A DNA stretch of 64,000 bases. Source: Desmonostoc muscorum LEGE 12446. Its GTDB lineage: Bacteria > Cyanobacteriota > Cyanobacteriia > Cyanobacteriales > Nostocaceae. The notes under the pieces are model-generated. The model was not told where the DNA came from. It ran no database searches and saw only the letters and a program-made list of their open reading frames with translations. Location of the stretch: NCBI RefSeq assembly GCF_015207005.2, contig NZ_JADEXS020000001.1, positions 1,054,001 through 1,118,000 on the forward strand, given 5' to 3'. Positions 44,708 to 55,161 of this stretch are shown one piece after another (positions within the stretch are counted from its first letter, which is position 1; each line of letters starts with the position of its first letter). The translations under genes were made by a program, and so were the position numbers.

Positions 44708-45826
44708 GTGGTAGAAGAAAGTGCGTATTGGGTAGCTTGGTCGCAAATTTCGGGGATTGGCCCGGTATTACTGCGACGACTACAACAGCATTTTGGCACC
44801 CTGGCAACCGCTTGGAACGCTACTAAGGTACAGTTAGGGGAAGTAGAGGGTTTTGGTTTTCAAACACTCGAAAAAGTAGTACAACAGCGATCGCGTCTAC
44901 ATCCAGAACAGCTATTCACCAAACACCAACAGGAAAACCCGCATTTCTGGACTCCAGCAGATACCGATTATCCCCGCTTACTACTGGAAACTCCCAGTCC
45001 ACCAGCGATTTTGTACTATCGCGGTGAAGTTGAAACCCAAGAAAATCTCGGACAAAAACCACTAGTTGGGATTGTCGGAACCCGTCGCCCTTCAGAATAC
45101 GGGATTCGTTGGACTCGTCAAATTAGCACAACTTTGGCTAAAAATGGCTTTACAGTGGTTTCTGGGATGGCGGAGGGAATTGACACCGAAAGCCACGCTG
45201 CCGCTATGAAAGCTGGTGGAAGAACGATCGCAGTTTTAGGAACTGGTGTAGATGTTATTTATCCCCAGAAAAATCGGGATTTATACAAGCAAATTTTGAC
45301 GGCTGGACTAGTCGTGAGTGAGTACCCCACAAAAACCCCACCCGATCGCACTCACTTTCCCCGCCGCAACCGCATTATTGCAGGCATGAGCCGCGCTATC
45401 CTGGTAATGGAAGCCCCATTAAAATCTGGCGCCCTAATTACAGCCACCTACGCCAATGAATTTGGTAGAGATGTCTATGCATTACCAGGGAGAGTGGACG
45501 ATTATCCATCCCAAGGTTGTTTAAAGCTGCTAACTCAAGGCGCTTCTTTGATTCTCAAAGAATTAGACGAATTATTAACAATGCTGGGAGCAATACCACA
45601 AATTGATGAAGTTGAGCAATTTCCCACAGCACAACAGTTAACTTTGCCAACTTTATCACCCGAATTGCAACGAGTAATGGATGCGATCGCTTTTGAAATT
45701 ATACCCTTCGATTTAATTGTCCAACAAACCGGTATGGCTGCCGGTTCAGTTTCCAGTGCTTTGTTACAGTTAGAACTTATGGGTTTACTCTCCCAACTAC
45801 CAGGAATGCGGTATCAAAAAATTTAA
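44708..45826 (+). CDS. dprA: DNA-processing protein DprA
   Basis: 372 residues from a GTG with GAGGAT seven bases upstream. An N-terminal helix-hairpin-helix-like region (WSQISGIGPVLLRRLQQHFG) is followed by the Rossmann-like DprA domain. VGIVGTRRPSEYG, TVVSGMAEGIDTESHAAAM, AVLGTGVDVIYP and FPRRNRIIAGMS are the core motifs. A C-terminal winged-helix segment (IVQQTGMAAGSVSSALLQLELMGLL) completes it. DprA loads RecA on incoming single-stranded DNA in natural transformation. Its presence is consistent with competence, but the uptake genes are not in the window. It is monocistronic. Confidence 0.95.
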   Translation: MVEESAYWVAWSQISGIGPVLLRRLQQHFGTLATAWNATKVQLGEVEGFGFQTLEKVVQQRSRLHPEQLFTKHQQENPHFWTPADTDYPRLLLETPSPPAILYYRGEVETQENLGQKPLVGIVGTRRPSEYGIRWTRQISTTLAKNGFTVVSGMAEGIDTESHAAAMKAGGRTIAVLGTGVDVIYPQKNRDLYKQILTAGLVVSEYPTKTPPDRTHFPRRNRIIAGMSRAILVMEAPLKSGALITATYANEFGRDVYALPGRVDDYPSQGCLKLLTQGASLILKELDELLTMLGAIPQIDEVEQFPTAQQLTLPTLSPELQRVMDAIAFEIIPFDLIVQQTGMAAGSVSSALLQLELMGLLSQLPGMRYQKI

Positions 45827-45828
45827 GA

Positions 45829-45938
45829 GTCATTAGTCATTAGTCATTAGTCGTTAGTCATTTGTTTTTCTCCGCGTCCCCGCGTCCCCCCATCCCCCCA
45901 TCCCCCCATCTCCCCATCTCCCCACTCCCCACTCCCCA
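45829..45938 (+). repeat. Tandem repeats (AGTCATT and CCCCCAT units)
   Basis: Four to five AGTCATT units at 45829-45864 and C-rich units (CCCCATCCCCCCAT) at 45874-45938, in the gap between dprA and gap. Confidence 0.85.
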
Positions 45939-46032
45939 AACCTTAAAAGATGCCAAGTAAATATGCCTTAGCTGACTCAAACTGTCACGATCATAAAGTA
46001 AAGAGTAAAAGGCAATCTATTTTGACTTTTAA

Positions 46033-47118
<1,086 letters not shown>

Positions 47119-47120
47119 TT

Positions 47121-47416
47121 TGGATTGGGTATTGGGTATTAGGTACTGGGTATTGGGTATTAGGAAAACTATTCCCCAGTCCCTATTCCCCAATCCCCAG
47201 TCCCCAATTCGGGATTTGGGTCAAATGGTAAATACCTGAAAATAAAACGCAATCTAGTATCTTTACTTAGCAAAGCAGTGATATGAAGCACCTGTGATTC
47301 TGGATACCTGATGCAATGTCTTGCGAATCAAATCTGAAGTTTGTAATTACGAATTACGTTAGCGCAGCGTTAGCGACGTAGGAGCGTCATTACGAATTAC
47401 GAATTACAAATTACAA
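47121..47416 (+). repeat. Heptamer repeats and ACGAATT repeats between gap and pyk
   Basis: GGGTATT units and C-rich units at 47121-47218, then TTACGAATTACGAATTACA-type units at 47341-47416, interrupted by GTTAGCGCAGCGTTAGCGAC. No gene is visible in this stretch. Confidence 0.85.
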
Positions 47417-47433
47417 ATTGGTATCAGGCATCC

Positions 47434-48897
47434 ATGTCGCAGGTTATTCCTCAACCCTTAATCCCTATGCGTCGAACCAAAATCATTTGTACTGTTGGGC
47501 CTGCTACATCTGCACCTGAAAAGCTGCAAGCCTTAGTAGAAGCTGGAATGAATGTGGCACGTTTGAATTTTTCCCACGGGGCTTATGAATTCCACGCCCA
47601 AACGGCTCAATATCTTAGGCAGATTAGTGCTGAGCAGCAAAAGCCGATCGCCATTATGCAAGACCTGTGTGGTCCAAAGATCCGCTTGGGTATCTTACCA
47701 CCAGAAGGGTTAAATGTGGAAGCTGGGAGTGAAGTTACCTTTGTTTTGCAAGAGAAGGGTGAGAGTATTGACGAATTGCCTTTACCATTGCCGACTTTGT
47801 TTGCAATGGTGCGACCAGGCGAACCGATTTTAATTAATGATGGTCGCGTTAAGTTGATTGTCACCCATCGTGATGCCGATCGCATTCGGGCAGAAGTGAA
47901 AATTGGCGGGTTAATTTCCACCCACAAAGGAGTCAACCTGCCACAAACTCCTTTACCAGTAAGTTCGATCACCGAAAAAGACTTGCTAGATTTGCGTTTT
48001 GGCATTCAGTTGGGTGTAGACTGGGTAGCAGTGTCTTTTGTGCGATCGCCCCAAGATTTAGAACCCGCCCAAAGGATGATTGAATCTGCTGGTGCTTCAA
48101 TCCGCTTAATTGCCAAAATCGAAAGAGCTGAGGCACTAGAGCAATTTGACTCCATCCTCAAAGTTGCCGACGGCATTATGATTGCCCGTGGCGATTTGGG
48201 TGTGGAAGTGCCGATTCATGAAGTCCCTCTGATTCAAAAAGATATCACTCGCCGTTGCAATCATGCTGGCAAGCCCGTGATTACAGCCACACAAATGCTA
48301 GAGTCGATGATTAGCGCCCCCGACCCCACCCGCGCCGAGGCAACAGATGTTGCCAACTCCATCTTTGATGGTACAGATGCGGTAATGCTTTCTGGTGAAA
48401 CCGCCGTGGGACAATATCCCATCGCCGCCGTCCAGATGATGCACAACATTGCCGTGCGAACAGAACAAGCTTTAGAAGAGGGCGGCAGACACTCCTGGTG
48501 TCATGAACCAGGTAGTCTCAGCGTCACCGAATCGGTGGCAGAAGCGGTGTGTCGTATCGCCTATGAAACCGGCTCACGGGCAATTCTCTGTAACACAACC
48601 TCAGGGAGTACAGCGAGAATGGTGTCAAAATATCGCCCAACTTCTCCAATTATTGCCTTAACCTCCGACCCCACCGCTTACCGCCAGCTAGCACTTTCCT
48701 GGGGAGTCGAACCTCTGCTGATTCCACCAGTCCACAATGCTGAAGAAATGTTTACAAATGTGGTGAACAGAGTCCTAGACAGAGGCCTTGCCAAGAAGGG
48801 AGATCAGGTGGTGATTACCTCTGGCGTTCCAATTGGTCAATCAGGAACAACCAGCTTAATCAAAGTGCATTCCATTGGACAGCCAATTTCTGCATAA
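47434..48897 (+). CDS. pyk: Pyruvate kinase
   Basis: A 487-residue enzyme converting phosphoenolpyruvate and ADP to pyruvate and ATP. RRTKIICTVGPATS opens the barrel, NVARLNFSHG and IMQDLCGPKIRLG follow. The active-site signature IAKIERAEALEQFDSIL holds the conserved Lys, IMIARGDLGVEVP follows, and KPVITATQMLESMI is the potassium/substrate region. The C-terminal regulatory domain is complete. It starts about 315 bases after gap with only repeats between, and is followed by tal, consistent with a glycolysis/pentose-phosphate group. No ribosome site is obvious; the leader is an ACGAATT repeat. Confidence 0.95.
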   Translation: MSQVIPQPLIPMRRTKIICTVGPATSAPEKLQALVEAGMNVARLNFSHGAYEFHAQTAQYLRQISAEQQKPIAIMQDLCGPKIRLGILPPEGLNVEAGSEVTFVLQEKGESIDELPLPLPTLFAMVRPGEPILINDGRVKLIVTHRDADRIRAEVKIGGLISTHKGVNLPQTPLPVSSITEKDLLDLRFGIQLGVDWVAVSFVRSPQDLEPAQRMIESAGASIRLIAKIERAEALEQFDSILKVADGIMIARGDLGVEVPIHEVPLIQKDITRRCNHAGKPVITATQMLESMISAPDPTRAEATDVANSIFDGTDAVMLSGETAVGQYPIAAVQMMHNIAVRTEQALEEGGRHSWCHEPGSLSVTESVAEAVCRIAYETGSRAILCNTTSGSTARMVSKYRPTSPIIALTSDPTAYRQLALSWGVEPLLIPPVHNAEEMFTNVVNRVLDRGLAKKGDQVVITSGVPIGQSGTTSLIKVHSIGQPISA

Positions 48898-48922
48898 GCC
48901 ATCTAGAATAGGGCTGTGAGTC

Positions 48923-49090
48923 TGGAGGGGAGTGGGGAGTGGGGAGTGGGGAGTGGGGAGGTGGGGGAGATGAGGGAGATGGGGGGGATGAGCGAGATGA
49001 GGGAGATGAGGGAGCAAGGGAAGAATAACTCCTAACTCCCTACTCCCCACTCCCCACTCCCTACTCCCTACTCCCTACTCCCCACTCCCT
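48923..49090 (+). repeat. Heptamer repeats (GGGGAGT, then CCCCACTC)
   Basis: G-rich GGGGAGTGGGGAGT and GAGATGAGGG units, then TCCCTACTCCCCACTC units, almost fill the gap between pyk and tal. Confidence 0.88.
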
Positions 49091-49128
49091 CTGGAATTAA
49101 ATCCTAAACAAACATCACGGAGTATTTT

Positions 49129-50133
49129 ATGTCTAAAAGTTTACTAGAACAATTGCGAGAAATGACTGTTGTGGTTGCAGATACAGGGGATATCCAAGCA
49201 ATTGAAAAGTTTAAACCCCAAGACGCCACCACAAATCCCTCCCTGATTACTGCTGCGGCGCAGATGCCAGAATATCAGGAAATTGTCGATCAGACTCTAC
49301 TTCAGGCAAAAAAAGATGCCGGAGCCGGAGCTACCCAAGCACAGATAGTTTCTCTGGCGTTTGACCGTTTGGCAGTGGCTTTTGGGTTGAAGATTTTACA
49401 AATTATTCCCGGTCGCGTGTCTACGGAAGTGGATGCTCGTTTGTCCTATGATACTGAAGCTACGATCGCTAAAGCACGGGAATTGATTGCTCAGTATAAA
49501 GCTGCTGGAGTTGACCGCAATCGCGTGTTAATTAAAATTGCCACCACCTGGGAAGGCATTCGCGCTGCGGAAATTCTGGAAAAAGAAGGTATTCATTGTA
49601 ACCTTACCTTGTTGTTTGGTTTGCACCAAGCGATCGCCTGTGCAGAAGCCGGCGTTACCCTAATTTCTCCCTTCGTCGGTCGGATTCTCGACTGGTACAA
49701 AAAAGATACCGGACGCGATAGCTACCCAGCAGCCGAAGATCCCGGAGTTTTGTCAGTCACCAAAATCTACAACTACTACAAGAAATTCGGCTATAAGACC
49801 GAAGTTATGGGAGCTAGCTTCCGTAATGTTGGTGAAATTACTGAACTTGCAGGTAGCGATTTATTGACAATTTCACCGTCGCTTTTAGCCGAATTACAAG
49901 CAACTATTGGAGAATTGCCACGGAAGCTCGACCCTGCTAATGTAGCAAACTTGGAAATTGAAAAAATATCCATTGATAAAGCTACCTTTGACAAGATGCA
50001 CGCTGCTGACCGCATGGCAACTGATAAACTAGACGAGGGCATCAAAGGTTTCACCAAAGCACTAGAAGACTTGGAAAAACTTTTGGCAGACCGATTGGCT
50101 CGCCTTGAAGCAGAGGTAGTAGCAAGTCATTAG
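49129..50133 (+). CDS. tal: Transaldolase
   Basis: A 334-residue class I transaldolase (TalB type) that transfers a dihydroxyacetone unit in the non-oxidative pentose-phosphate pathway. Near the start, [22 protein letters not shown] is the family signature. The Schiff-base lysine is Lys136 in [12 protein letters not shown]. The C-terminal region [11 protein letters not shown] is standard. The chain then has an extra acidic helix ([20 protein letters not shown]). With gap and pyk upstream on the same strand it forms a carbohydrate-catabolism cluster. The gene is preceded by AAACATCACGGAGTAT, with GGAG six bases before the ATG. Confidence 0.95.
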   Translation: MSKSLLEQLREMTVVVADTGDIQAIEKFKPQDATTNPSLITAAAQMPEYQEIVDQTLLQAKKDAGAGATQAQIVSLAFDRLAVAFGLKILQIIPGRVSTEVDARLSYDTEATIAKARELIAQYKAAGVDRNRVLIKIATTWEGIRAAEILEKEGIHCNLTLLFGLHQAIACAEAGVTLISPFVGRILDWYKKDTGRDSYPAAEDPGVLSVTKIYNYYKKFGYKTEVMGASFRNVGEITELAGSDLLTISPSLLAELQATIGELPRKLDPANVANLEIEKISIDKATFDKMHAADRMATDKLDEGIKGFTKALEDLEKLLADRLARLEAEVVASH

Positions 50134-50140
50134 AATGTGA

Positions 50141-50437
50141 CCAAATAATTACTAATTCGTAATGGGCTTTGCCCCGCAACGCTTACGTAATTCGTAATTA
50201 AAGAGGGTACAAGCCCCCACCAAATCAAAGATTTGGTAGTGCAACAATTCAGTGTACGGGGTAAAGCCCCCACTGATTGTAATTACGAATTACGAATTAC
50301 GAATTACGAATTATTTTGACCATAGTTAATGGTTAGTGGTTAACAGAAAACCACTAACCAACGTTATCGAAGAGGACAAGGAGATGAGGGGACAGAAGAA
50401 AACCCTTGTCTCCTTGTCCTCTTTTGGTGAGATGTCA
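50141..50437. repeat. ACGAATT/AATTCGT repeats after tal
   Basis: Fragments AATTCGTAATGGGCTTTGCC and GTAATTACGAATTACGAATT (50278-50314) flank a short unique part with ACAAGCCCCCACCAAATC. A hairpin with CCTTGTC arms is at about 50378-50422. No gene is seen. Confidence 0.7.
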
Positions 50438-50812
50438 TCAATACCATTGACGCCTATACTCTCGTTGACGCCTATACTCTCGTTGTCGTCTTAACTGCTG
50501 CTGTCGGATTACCCGGTATCGTCCAAAAGGCTCGCGTCGTCGGATTACCCGGTATCGTCCAAAAGGCTGGCGTTGTCGGATTACCCGGTATCGTCCAAAA
50601 GGCTGGCGTCGTCTGATTACCCGGTATCTTGACCGCCTTTGAGCAATTAAAAGCTCTCCTTTTTGATCTCCAACCAGGTTAGCCTCTGATGCCGCACTTT
50701 GTTCATTAAGACCATTACTTACAGAAATATCTTTCGCTTCTGCTAAGGAGGGCGGATACACAAAGGCAAATAGCAATAGTGCTATTGAGGATAGCTTCCT
50801 GAAACCTTTCAT
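50438..50812 (-). CDS. Secreted arginine-rich repeat peptide
   Basis: Not a recognised family. 124 residues: a signal peptide (residues 1-26, hydrophobic core IALLLFAFVYPP, ending AEA) is followed by a short neutral segment. Then come four tandem copies of a 12-residue unit, GRYRVIRRRQPF with variations, and a tail of RRQREY units. The repeat is also clear in DNA (36-base units with GGATTACCCGGTATCGTCCA). The mature product is strongly basic and Tyr/Arg-rich, so it may bind anionic surfaces, polysaccharide or nucleic acid outside the cell. Copy number is likely to vary. The function is unknown. Confidence 0.65.
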   Translation of the reverse strand: MKGFRKLSSIALLLFAFVYPPSLAEAKDISVSNGLNEQSAASEANLVGDQKGELLIAQRRSRYRVIRRRQPFGRYRVIRQRQPFGRYRVIRRREPFGRYRVIRQQQLRRQREYRRQREYRRQWY

Positions 50813-51804
50813 GTTTTTGCTTCTCTAAACTTTCGCTAATAACTTTATTAAAACACTTTAAAATCAGCAGATTATCGCTCATACGGTTTTTTTTAAACTT
50901 AATTTGGTATGAAATTCTGTATGAAAATTTCATTCTTATGAATGATTGTTAATTGAAAAAAACTGTGCCGATTAATCAGACAGTAGCGATCGCCTGTATT
51001 TGACATCAGCGATAATTACTATAATTTGGATTTAATATTTTCTCCGAAATGCCCAATCCCTAACCCCTTCTGCGGAATTAAAAAATCTAAATGTTCTCCA
51101 AAAATAAGTTGTATTTCTTTAAGAAAACCTTGCATTTTTAATAATCTGGAAACCCAGGTTTGATAACTATCTTAGACACTGAGGGGTTAGGCATACTTGA
51201 CAAATTTGCATTTAAAATTATCGCTAAAACTGTGTTTTTATTGAGAATGAACAACGAACTAATAAGGGTTATAAAAACGTGAGTGAATACTCTCGCAAAT
51301 CTTAAAAAAGATCCGGGTAATGGATAGCGGCTTCCGGAAGGGAGTTAGGGGGTTAAGTTAATCGTTAGCTTTTCGACATAACGTGAAAAGTCAGAATCTT
51401 GACAAGATTTTTTATAAAACTTTAGCTGTCTTACCCAACGATCAATTAATCCGGTTTAGAACAGACAAAAAATTTTGTAGAAACGGGTGTATATACGCGC
51501 AGTTTGAAACGTCTCTACAGTTCAGCAATTACTACTAAAAATCCTTAGCTAAATAGTATAGAATTATAAATTTCCACAAGATTGGGCAGTGTGATTACTG
51601 AGGCTTTACAATAACTAATTGAAATTACAATTTTTATAAAAATAAAAATAATTTTACAGATAATCATAGACAAAAATGGAGAAAAGAAACATTAATAAAT
51701 ATTAATACTAACAGTAAATCTCAGATTGTTTGACATATCCATACATGAATTGGATAATTGGTTTTATATCTTCATTATTCTAAATAGCGTACTTCTACTT
51801 TTTT
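50813..51804. other. Long AT-rich intergenic region with a solo IS end
   Basis: Nearly 1 kb without a convincing gene. It contains one isolated match (51369-51394) to the right end of the insertion sequence at 10432-12527. It also has CTTCCGGAAGGGAGTTAGGGGG near 51330-51355, and AT-rich sequence before the histidine kinase gene. Confidence 0.6.
51369..51394 (+). repeat. Solo IS terminal repeat relic
   Basis: CTTTTCGACATAACGTGAAA followed by AGTCAG matches the right-end inverted repeat of the IS at 10432-12527 at 23 of 26 positions. No transposase and no opposite end were found nearby. Confidence 0.65.
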
Positions 51805-51870
51805 GTGATAAATTGTATATTTTACTCAATCGAACTTTGCTGTATATCTATCTCAAAAGCTTATATCAAA

Positions 51871-53496
51871 ATGCACTTGCTCCGTAAAATGAGATTTCCT
51901 CCTTCTCAACTAGTAACTGTAACAGTAATGTTAACATTACTGTTATTTATTCCCCAAATTTGGCTAAACTGGCAAGCATATCATAACTTCAATAGCATTA
52001 ATAATACTGAATTTCAGCTACAAAAACTAAGTGATGAAATTATCTATTATGATGAAGTATTAACCATGTCAGCCCGCATGAATGCGGCTACAGGAGACCT
52101 GAAGTGGGAACAACGGTATCGTCAATTTGAACCTCAACTTGATGCTGCTATTAAAGAATCTATGAAACTAGCTCCTAAAACATATAAAAATGAGGATGCA
52201 AAAAAAGTTGATATTGCTAATCAGCGATTAGTTGCAATGGAATATCAATCTTTTGATTTAGTCCAGAAAAATCAAAAAGAAGCAGCACAATTACTATTGT
52301 CCAGTCGAGAATATGAAACTCAGAAACACATTTATGCTGATGGTGTTGCTAAAAGAAAGCGTGATATTTTACTTCAGTTGCAACATAAAATTGCTGAATA
52401 TCGCCAAAAAATGTTTTGGGCAATTTTCCAATCTATTATAGGTTTAGCAATGCTGATTCCGGCATGGTTTTTAGTATTGCATTTATTGCAGGAATACTTA
52501 AAAGCTAAAAAATTTGCTCAAGCCGCCTTAGAAGAAACTAATTATATGTTGGAAATGCAAGTCGCGAGAAGAACCGAAAAACTAAACCAGAAAAATATTC
52601 AATTAGAACAGACACTACAAGAATTGCAACACACTCAAGTACAGCTGATTCAAACTGAAAAAATGTCCTCACTAGGTCAGTTAGTCGCTGGTGTTGCTCA
52701 TGAAATTAATAACCCTGTTAATTTTATTTATGGTAACTTAACTTACGTTAGAGAATATACTCAAAGTTTGCTCATTTTAATTGACTTATATCAACAACAA
52801 TATCCTAATCACAATCCAGAAATAAACATTTTTATTAATGAAATAGATTTAGAGTTTATTATTGACGATCTGCCAAAAATCTTATCTTCAATGGTAGTTG
52901 GTGCCGATCGTATTTGCGAGATTGTGCTATCTTTACGAAACTTCTCGCGTCTTGATGAAGCAGAAATGAAATTTGTGGATATTCATGAAGGAATTAATAG
53001 TACACTGTTAATTTTGCAACATTATCTCAAAGATAAGCATGAACAGCAGGAAATTGCCATTATCAAGCAATATGGAAATTTGCCTCTTGTCGAATGTTAT
53101 CCGGGAGGGCTAAATCAGGTATTTATGAATATCCTCAGTAACGCTATTGATGCTTTACGCCAACAGCAAATAGACTCTTTAAAAACAGAAATTAAACAAC
53201 ATAGTTGCATTATTATTCATACGGAAGTTAAAAATCAAGAGTGCGTGATTATCAGTATCAAGGATAATGCTTCAGGAATAGAAGAGGAGGTTAAAAGTAG
53301 ATTATTTGATCCCTTCTTTACTACTAAATCTGTAGGTAAAGGTACTGGATTAGGATTATCTATTAGTTATCAGATTATCGTAGATAAACATAAGGGAAAA
53401 ATCAATTGCATTTCTGAACCTGGTAAAGGGGCAGAATTTGTAATTGAGATTCCTATCAAGCAGATAAGACAAGAAATCAAATCAGGAAGCGAATAG
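51871..53496 (+). CDS. Membrane sensor histidine kinase
   Basis: 541 residues from the ATG at 51871; a GTG at 51805 would add 22 residues with no clear gain. It has an N-terminal membrane helix (VTVTVMLTLLLFIPQIWL), then an extracytoplasmic sensor segment of about 160 residues, helical and with no obvious PAS fold (LSDEIIYYDEVLTMSARM). A second helix follows (MFWAIFQSIIGLAMLIPAWFLVL), then a coiled-coil (RRTEKLNQKNIQLEQTLQEL). HisKA has the phospho-accepting His277 in GVAHEINNPVNF. The HATPase domain shows N in FMNILSNAIDAL, DNASGI (G1), and GTGLGLSI (G2). The HEINNP type is common in cyanobacterial hybrid systems. The cognate regulator is not adjacent, so the partner is unknown. Confidence 0.92.
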   Translation: MHLLRKMRFPPSQLVTVTVMLTLLLFIPQIWLNWQAYHNFNSINNTEFQLQKLSDEIIYYDEVLTMSARMNAATGDLKWEQRYRQFEPQLDAAIKESMKLAPKTYKNEDAKKVDIANQRLVAMEYQSFDLVQKNQKEAAQLLLSSREYETQKHIYADGVAKRKRDILLQLQHKIAEYRQKMFWAIFQSIIGLAMLIPAWFLVLHLLQEYLKAKKFAQAALEETNYMLEMQVARRTEKLNQKNIQLEQTLQELQHTQVQLIQTEKMSSLGQLVAGVAHEINNPVNFIYGNLTYVREYTQSLLILIDLYQQQYPNHNPEINIFINEIDLEFIIDDLPKILSSMVVGADRICEIVLSLRNFSRLDEAEMKFVDIHEGINSTLLILQHYLKDKHEQQEIAIIKQYGNLPLVECYPGGLNQVFMNILSNAIDALRQQQIDSLKTEIKQHSCIIIHTEVKNQECVIISIKDNASGIEEEVKSRLFDPFFTTKSVGKGTGLGLSISYQIIVDKHKGKINCISEPGKGAEFVIEIPIKQIRQEIKSGSE

Positions 53497-53529
53497 AATT
53501 CACGGCTTTTTACCTGTTCTCTTCTTTTT

Positions 53530-55161
53530 TTACTTTTCACTATTTACTTTTAAGTTCTTTATTTTGAACACCCAAAATCCTCCAGAGGATATTAACAACA
53601 GCGGTGTCAACCAATCACCCCAACGCACATATAAAGTCTTTGTCTCTCGGCGATAAATTCTTTGGGCATGAGTTTCGTAGGTATTATATCCAGATATCCA
53701 CAAGGTTCTCCCGTGAGGATCTACAAAGGCTGAATATCCAGTATTAGTTGCCCGTGCTGACCATCTATCAGTTTCAATTGCCCGCATGATATCCTGTGCA
53801 TGGTGCTGTAATGGCATCCACCGACTGTAATGGGCATCGTTAGAAGAACTGAGAATAAATTGTCCACCCGCCGCAGCTTGATAGCGAAATTGTTCAGGAA
53901 AAGCAGATTCATAACATATACTAGCGATCGCTCTACCAAAAGGAGTGTCAAATACCTGATTTGCTGAACCAGCAACTTGGTGTGCATCCAAAGGCGATAA
54001 CCGCTGAACTATTGCGCCTAAAATTCCTTCCAAGGGAATATATTCTCCCAAAGGCACTAATTTCGCTTTGTCGTAGCGGCCGACAATTTCACCTTGATTA
54101 TTCAAAGTAAACAAGCTAATTGTATAGCTGCGTCCTCGTTCGCCAAAAGCCCCAATCCAAGCAACTACGCCTTTTTCCTTCACTGCTGCGACCAAAGTAG
54201 TTGCCATCAAGTTACGCTGGAAAACAGGTAAAGCGCCTTCTGCGGTGAGGACTGCATCTACACCTTGATTTGCTAAATTTATATATCCATTAGTGTAATT
54301 TTCTTGGGCGCGACGAAATCCTTCGGAACTCCGCAAAAGTCGGTTAGGAATATTACCTTGAACAATTCCCACTGTCAACGCCGCTTCTGGTGGTTGGGCA
54401 ATGGGACGAGTATATAAAATAAAACCTATTAAGTGTAAGGTGATTAATAAACCTGTGGCAGTAGCGAAGTATTTATTAACGAACCGCAGAGGCGCAGAGA
54501 GCGCAGAGAGAATTTTCTCTGTGTTCTCTGCGCCTCTCCGGTTCGTCCATCCTTCAGCAATCAAGCCATTCACAGCGACTATTGCCGCTGTCACAGTATT
54601 CGGCCCAGAGAGTTGACCAAGGTGTACAATTACGAGATTATGCGGACTTTGTGTGTAAGCAAGAGAACTCCACCACAAAGGACCAGCACTCCAGAGACTT
54701 TCTAACCCACACCACACCGCCGTACCAATTAGTATACGTAGCCAGGGTTTTTGCCCGCCCAGGCGAACCATTACAGCCGCCCAAACAGTAACAAATATCC
54801 CTCCCAAGACACTGATGAATCCCCAACAAAAAAGCGTGATTGCCAAACTCGGCAACCACGGAACGCCTAACCAAGTCATGGGATGAATTCCGGTAATCCA
54901 GGAAAGGGCGATACCGTGATAGGCGATACCCCAGAGGAGGGCAGGGGGGGCAGGGGAAGATGAGGGAGCAGGGGGGGAAGTAACAACTAATACCCAGAGG
55001 GGAGCTAGGGCAATCCAAGCCAGGAACCAGGCGCCGACGGGGGCGACGGTCACCCCCATCAAAACGCCACTCCCTAAGGCAATCAACCAAGGAAGTAAGG
55101 AGGTTAATTTCTCCCCCTGCCTCCCCTGCTTCCCCTGCTTTTTACTCTGCTTCTTCTGCAT
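53530..55161 (-). CDS. lnt: Apolipoprotein N-acyltransferase
   Basis: 543 residues from the ATG at 55161; a GTG two codons earlier is also possible. Several N-terminal membrane helices are followed by a carbon-nitrogen hydrolase domain on the outer side of the plasma membrane. The catalytic set is Glu in VLTAEGALP, Lys in [14 protein letters not shown], and Cys in ASICYESAF. It transfers the third acyl chain onto the N-terminal Cys of lipoproteins. Between membrane helices the reading frame runs through an inserted palindromic repeat (54479-54546), giving the foreign-looking stretch [20 protein letters not shown]. The first codons lie inside the 3' end of gyrA (20-base overlap). The two are on one strand, so co-transcription is likely. 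Confidence 0.93.
   Translation of the reverse strand: MQKKQSKKQGKQGRQGEKLTSLLPWLIALGSGVLMGVTVAPVGAWFLAWIALAPLWVLVVTSPPAPSSSPAPPALLWGIAYHGIALSWITGIHPMTWLGVPWLPSLAITLFCWGFISVLGGIFVTVWAAVMVRLGGQKPWLRILIGTAVWCGLESLWSAGPLWWSSLAYTQSPHNLVIVHLGQLSGPNTVTAAIVAVNGLIAEGWTNRRGAENTEKILSALSAPLRFVNKYFATATGLLITLHLIGFILYTRPIAQPPEAALTVGIVQGNIPNRLLRSSEGFRRAQENYTNGYINLANQGVDAVLTAEGALPVFQRNLMATTLVAAVKEKGVVAWIGAFGERGRSYTISLFTLNNQGEIVGRYDKAKLVPLGEYIPLEGILGAIVQRLSPLDAHQVAGSANQVFDTPFGRAIASICYESAFPEQFRYQAAAGGQFILSSSNDAHYSRWMPLQHHAQDIMRAIETDRWSARATNTGYSAFVDPHGRTLWISGYNTYETHAQRIYRRETKTLYVRWGDWLTPLLLISSGGFWVFKIKNLKVNSEK
54479..54546 (-). repeat. GAACCGCAGAGG palindromic repeat inserted in lnt
   Basis: ACGAACCGCAGAGGCGCAGA faces TCTGCGCCTCTCCGGTTCGT as imperfect inverted arms of a 68-bp element. 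It is read through in frame by lnt. Confidence 0.85.

Noticed and set aside
44525..44807. ORFs giving [11 protein letters not shown] repeats
   Set aside because: Direct translation of heptamer DNA repeats; not a protein.
50813..51804. Hidden gene in the 1-kb gap before the histidine kinase
   Set aside because: No frame of useful length with a start and ribosome site; composition is AT-rich with scattered stops.
54638..55090. 150-residue ORF overlapping lnt on the same strand in another frame
   Set aside because: Cys/Arg/Pro-rich translation of membrane-helix codons in the wrong frame; lnt is intact here.
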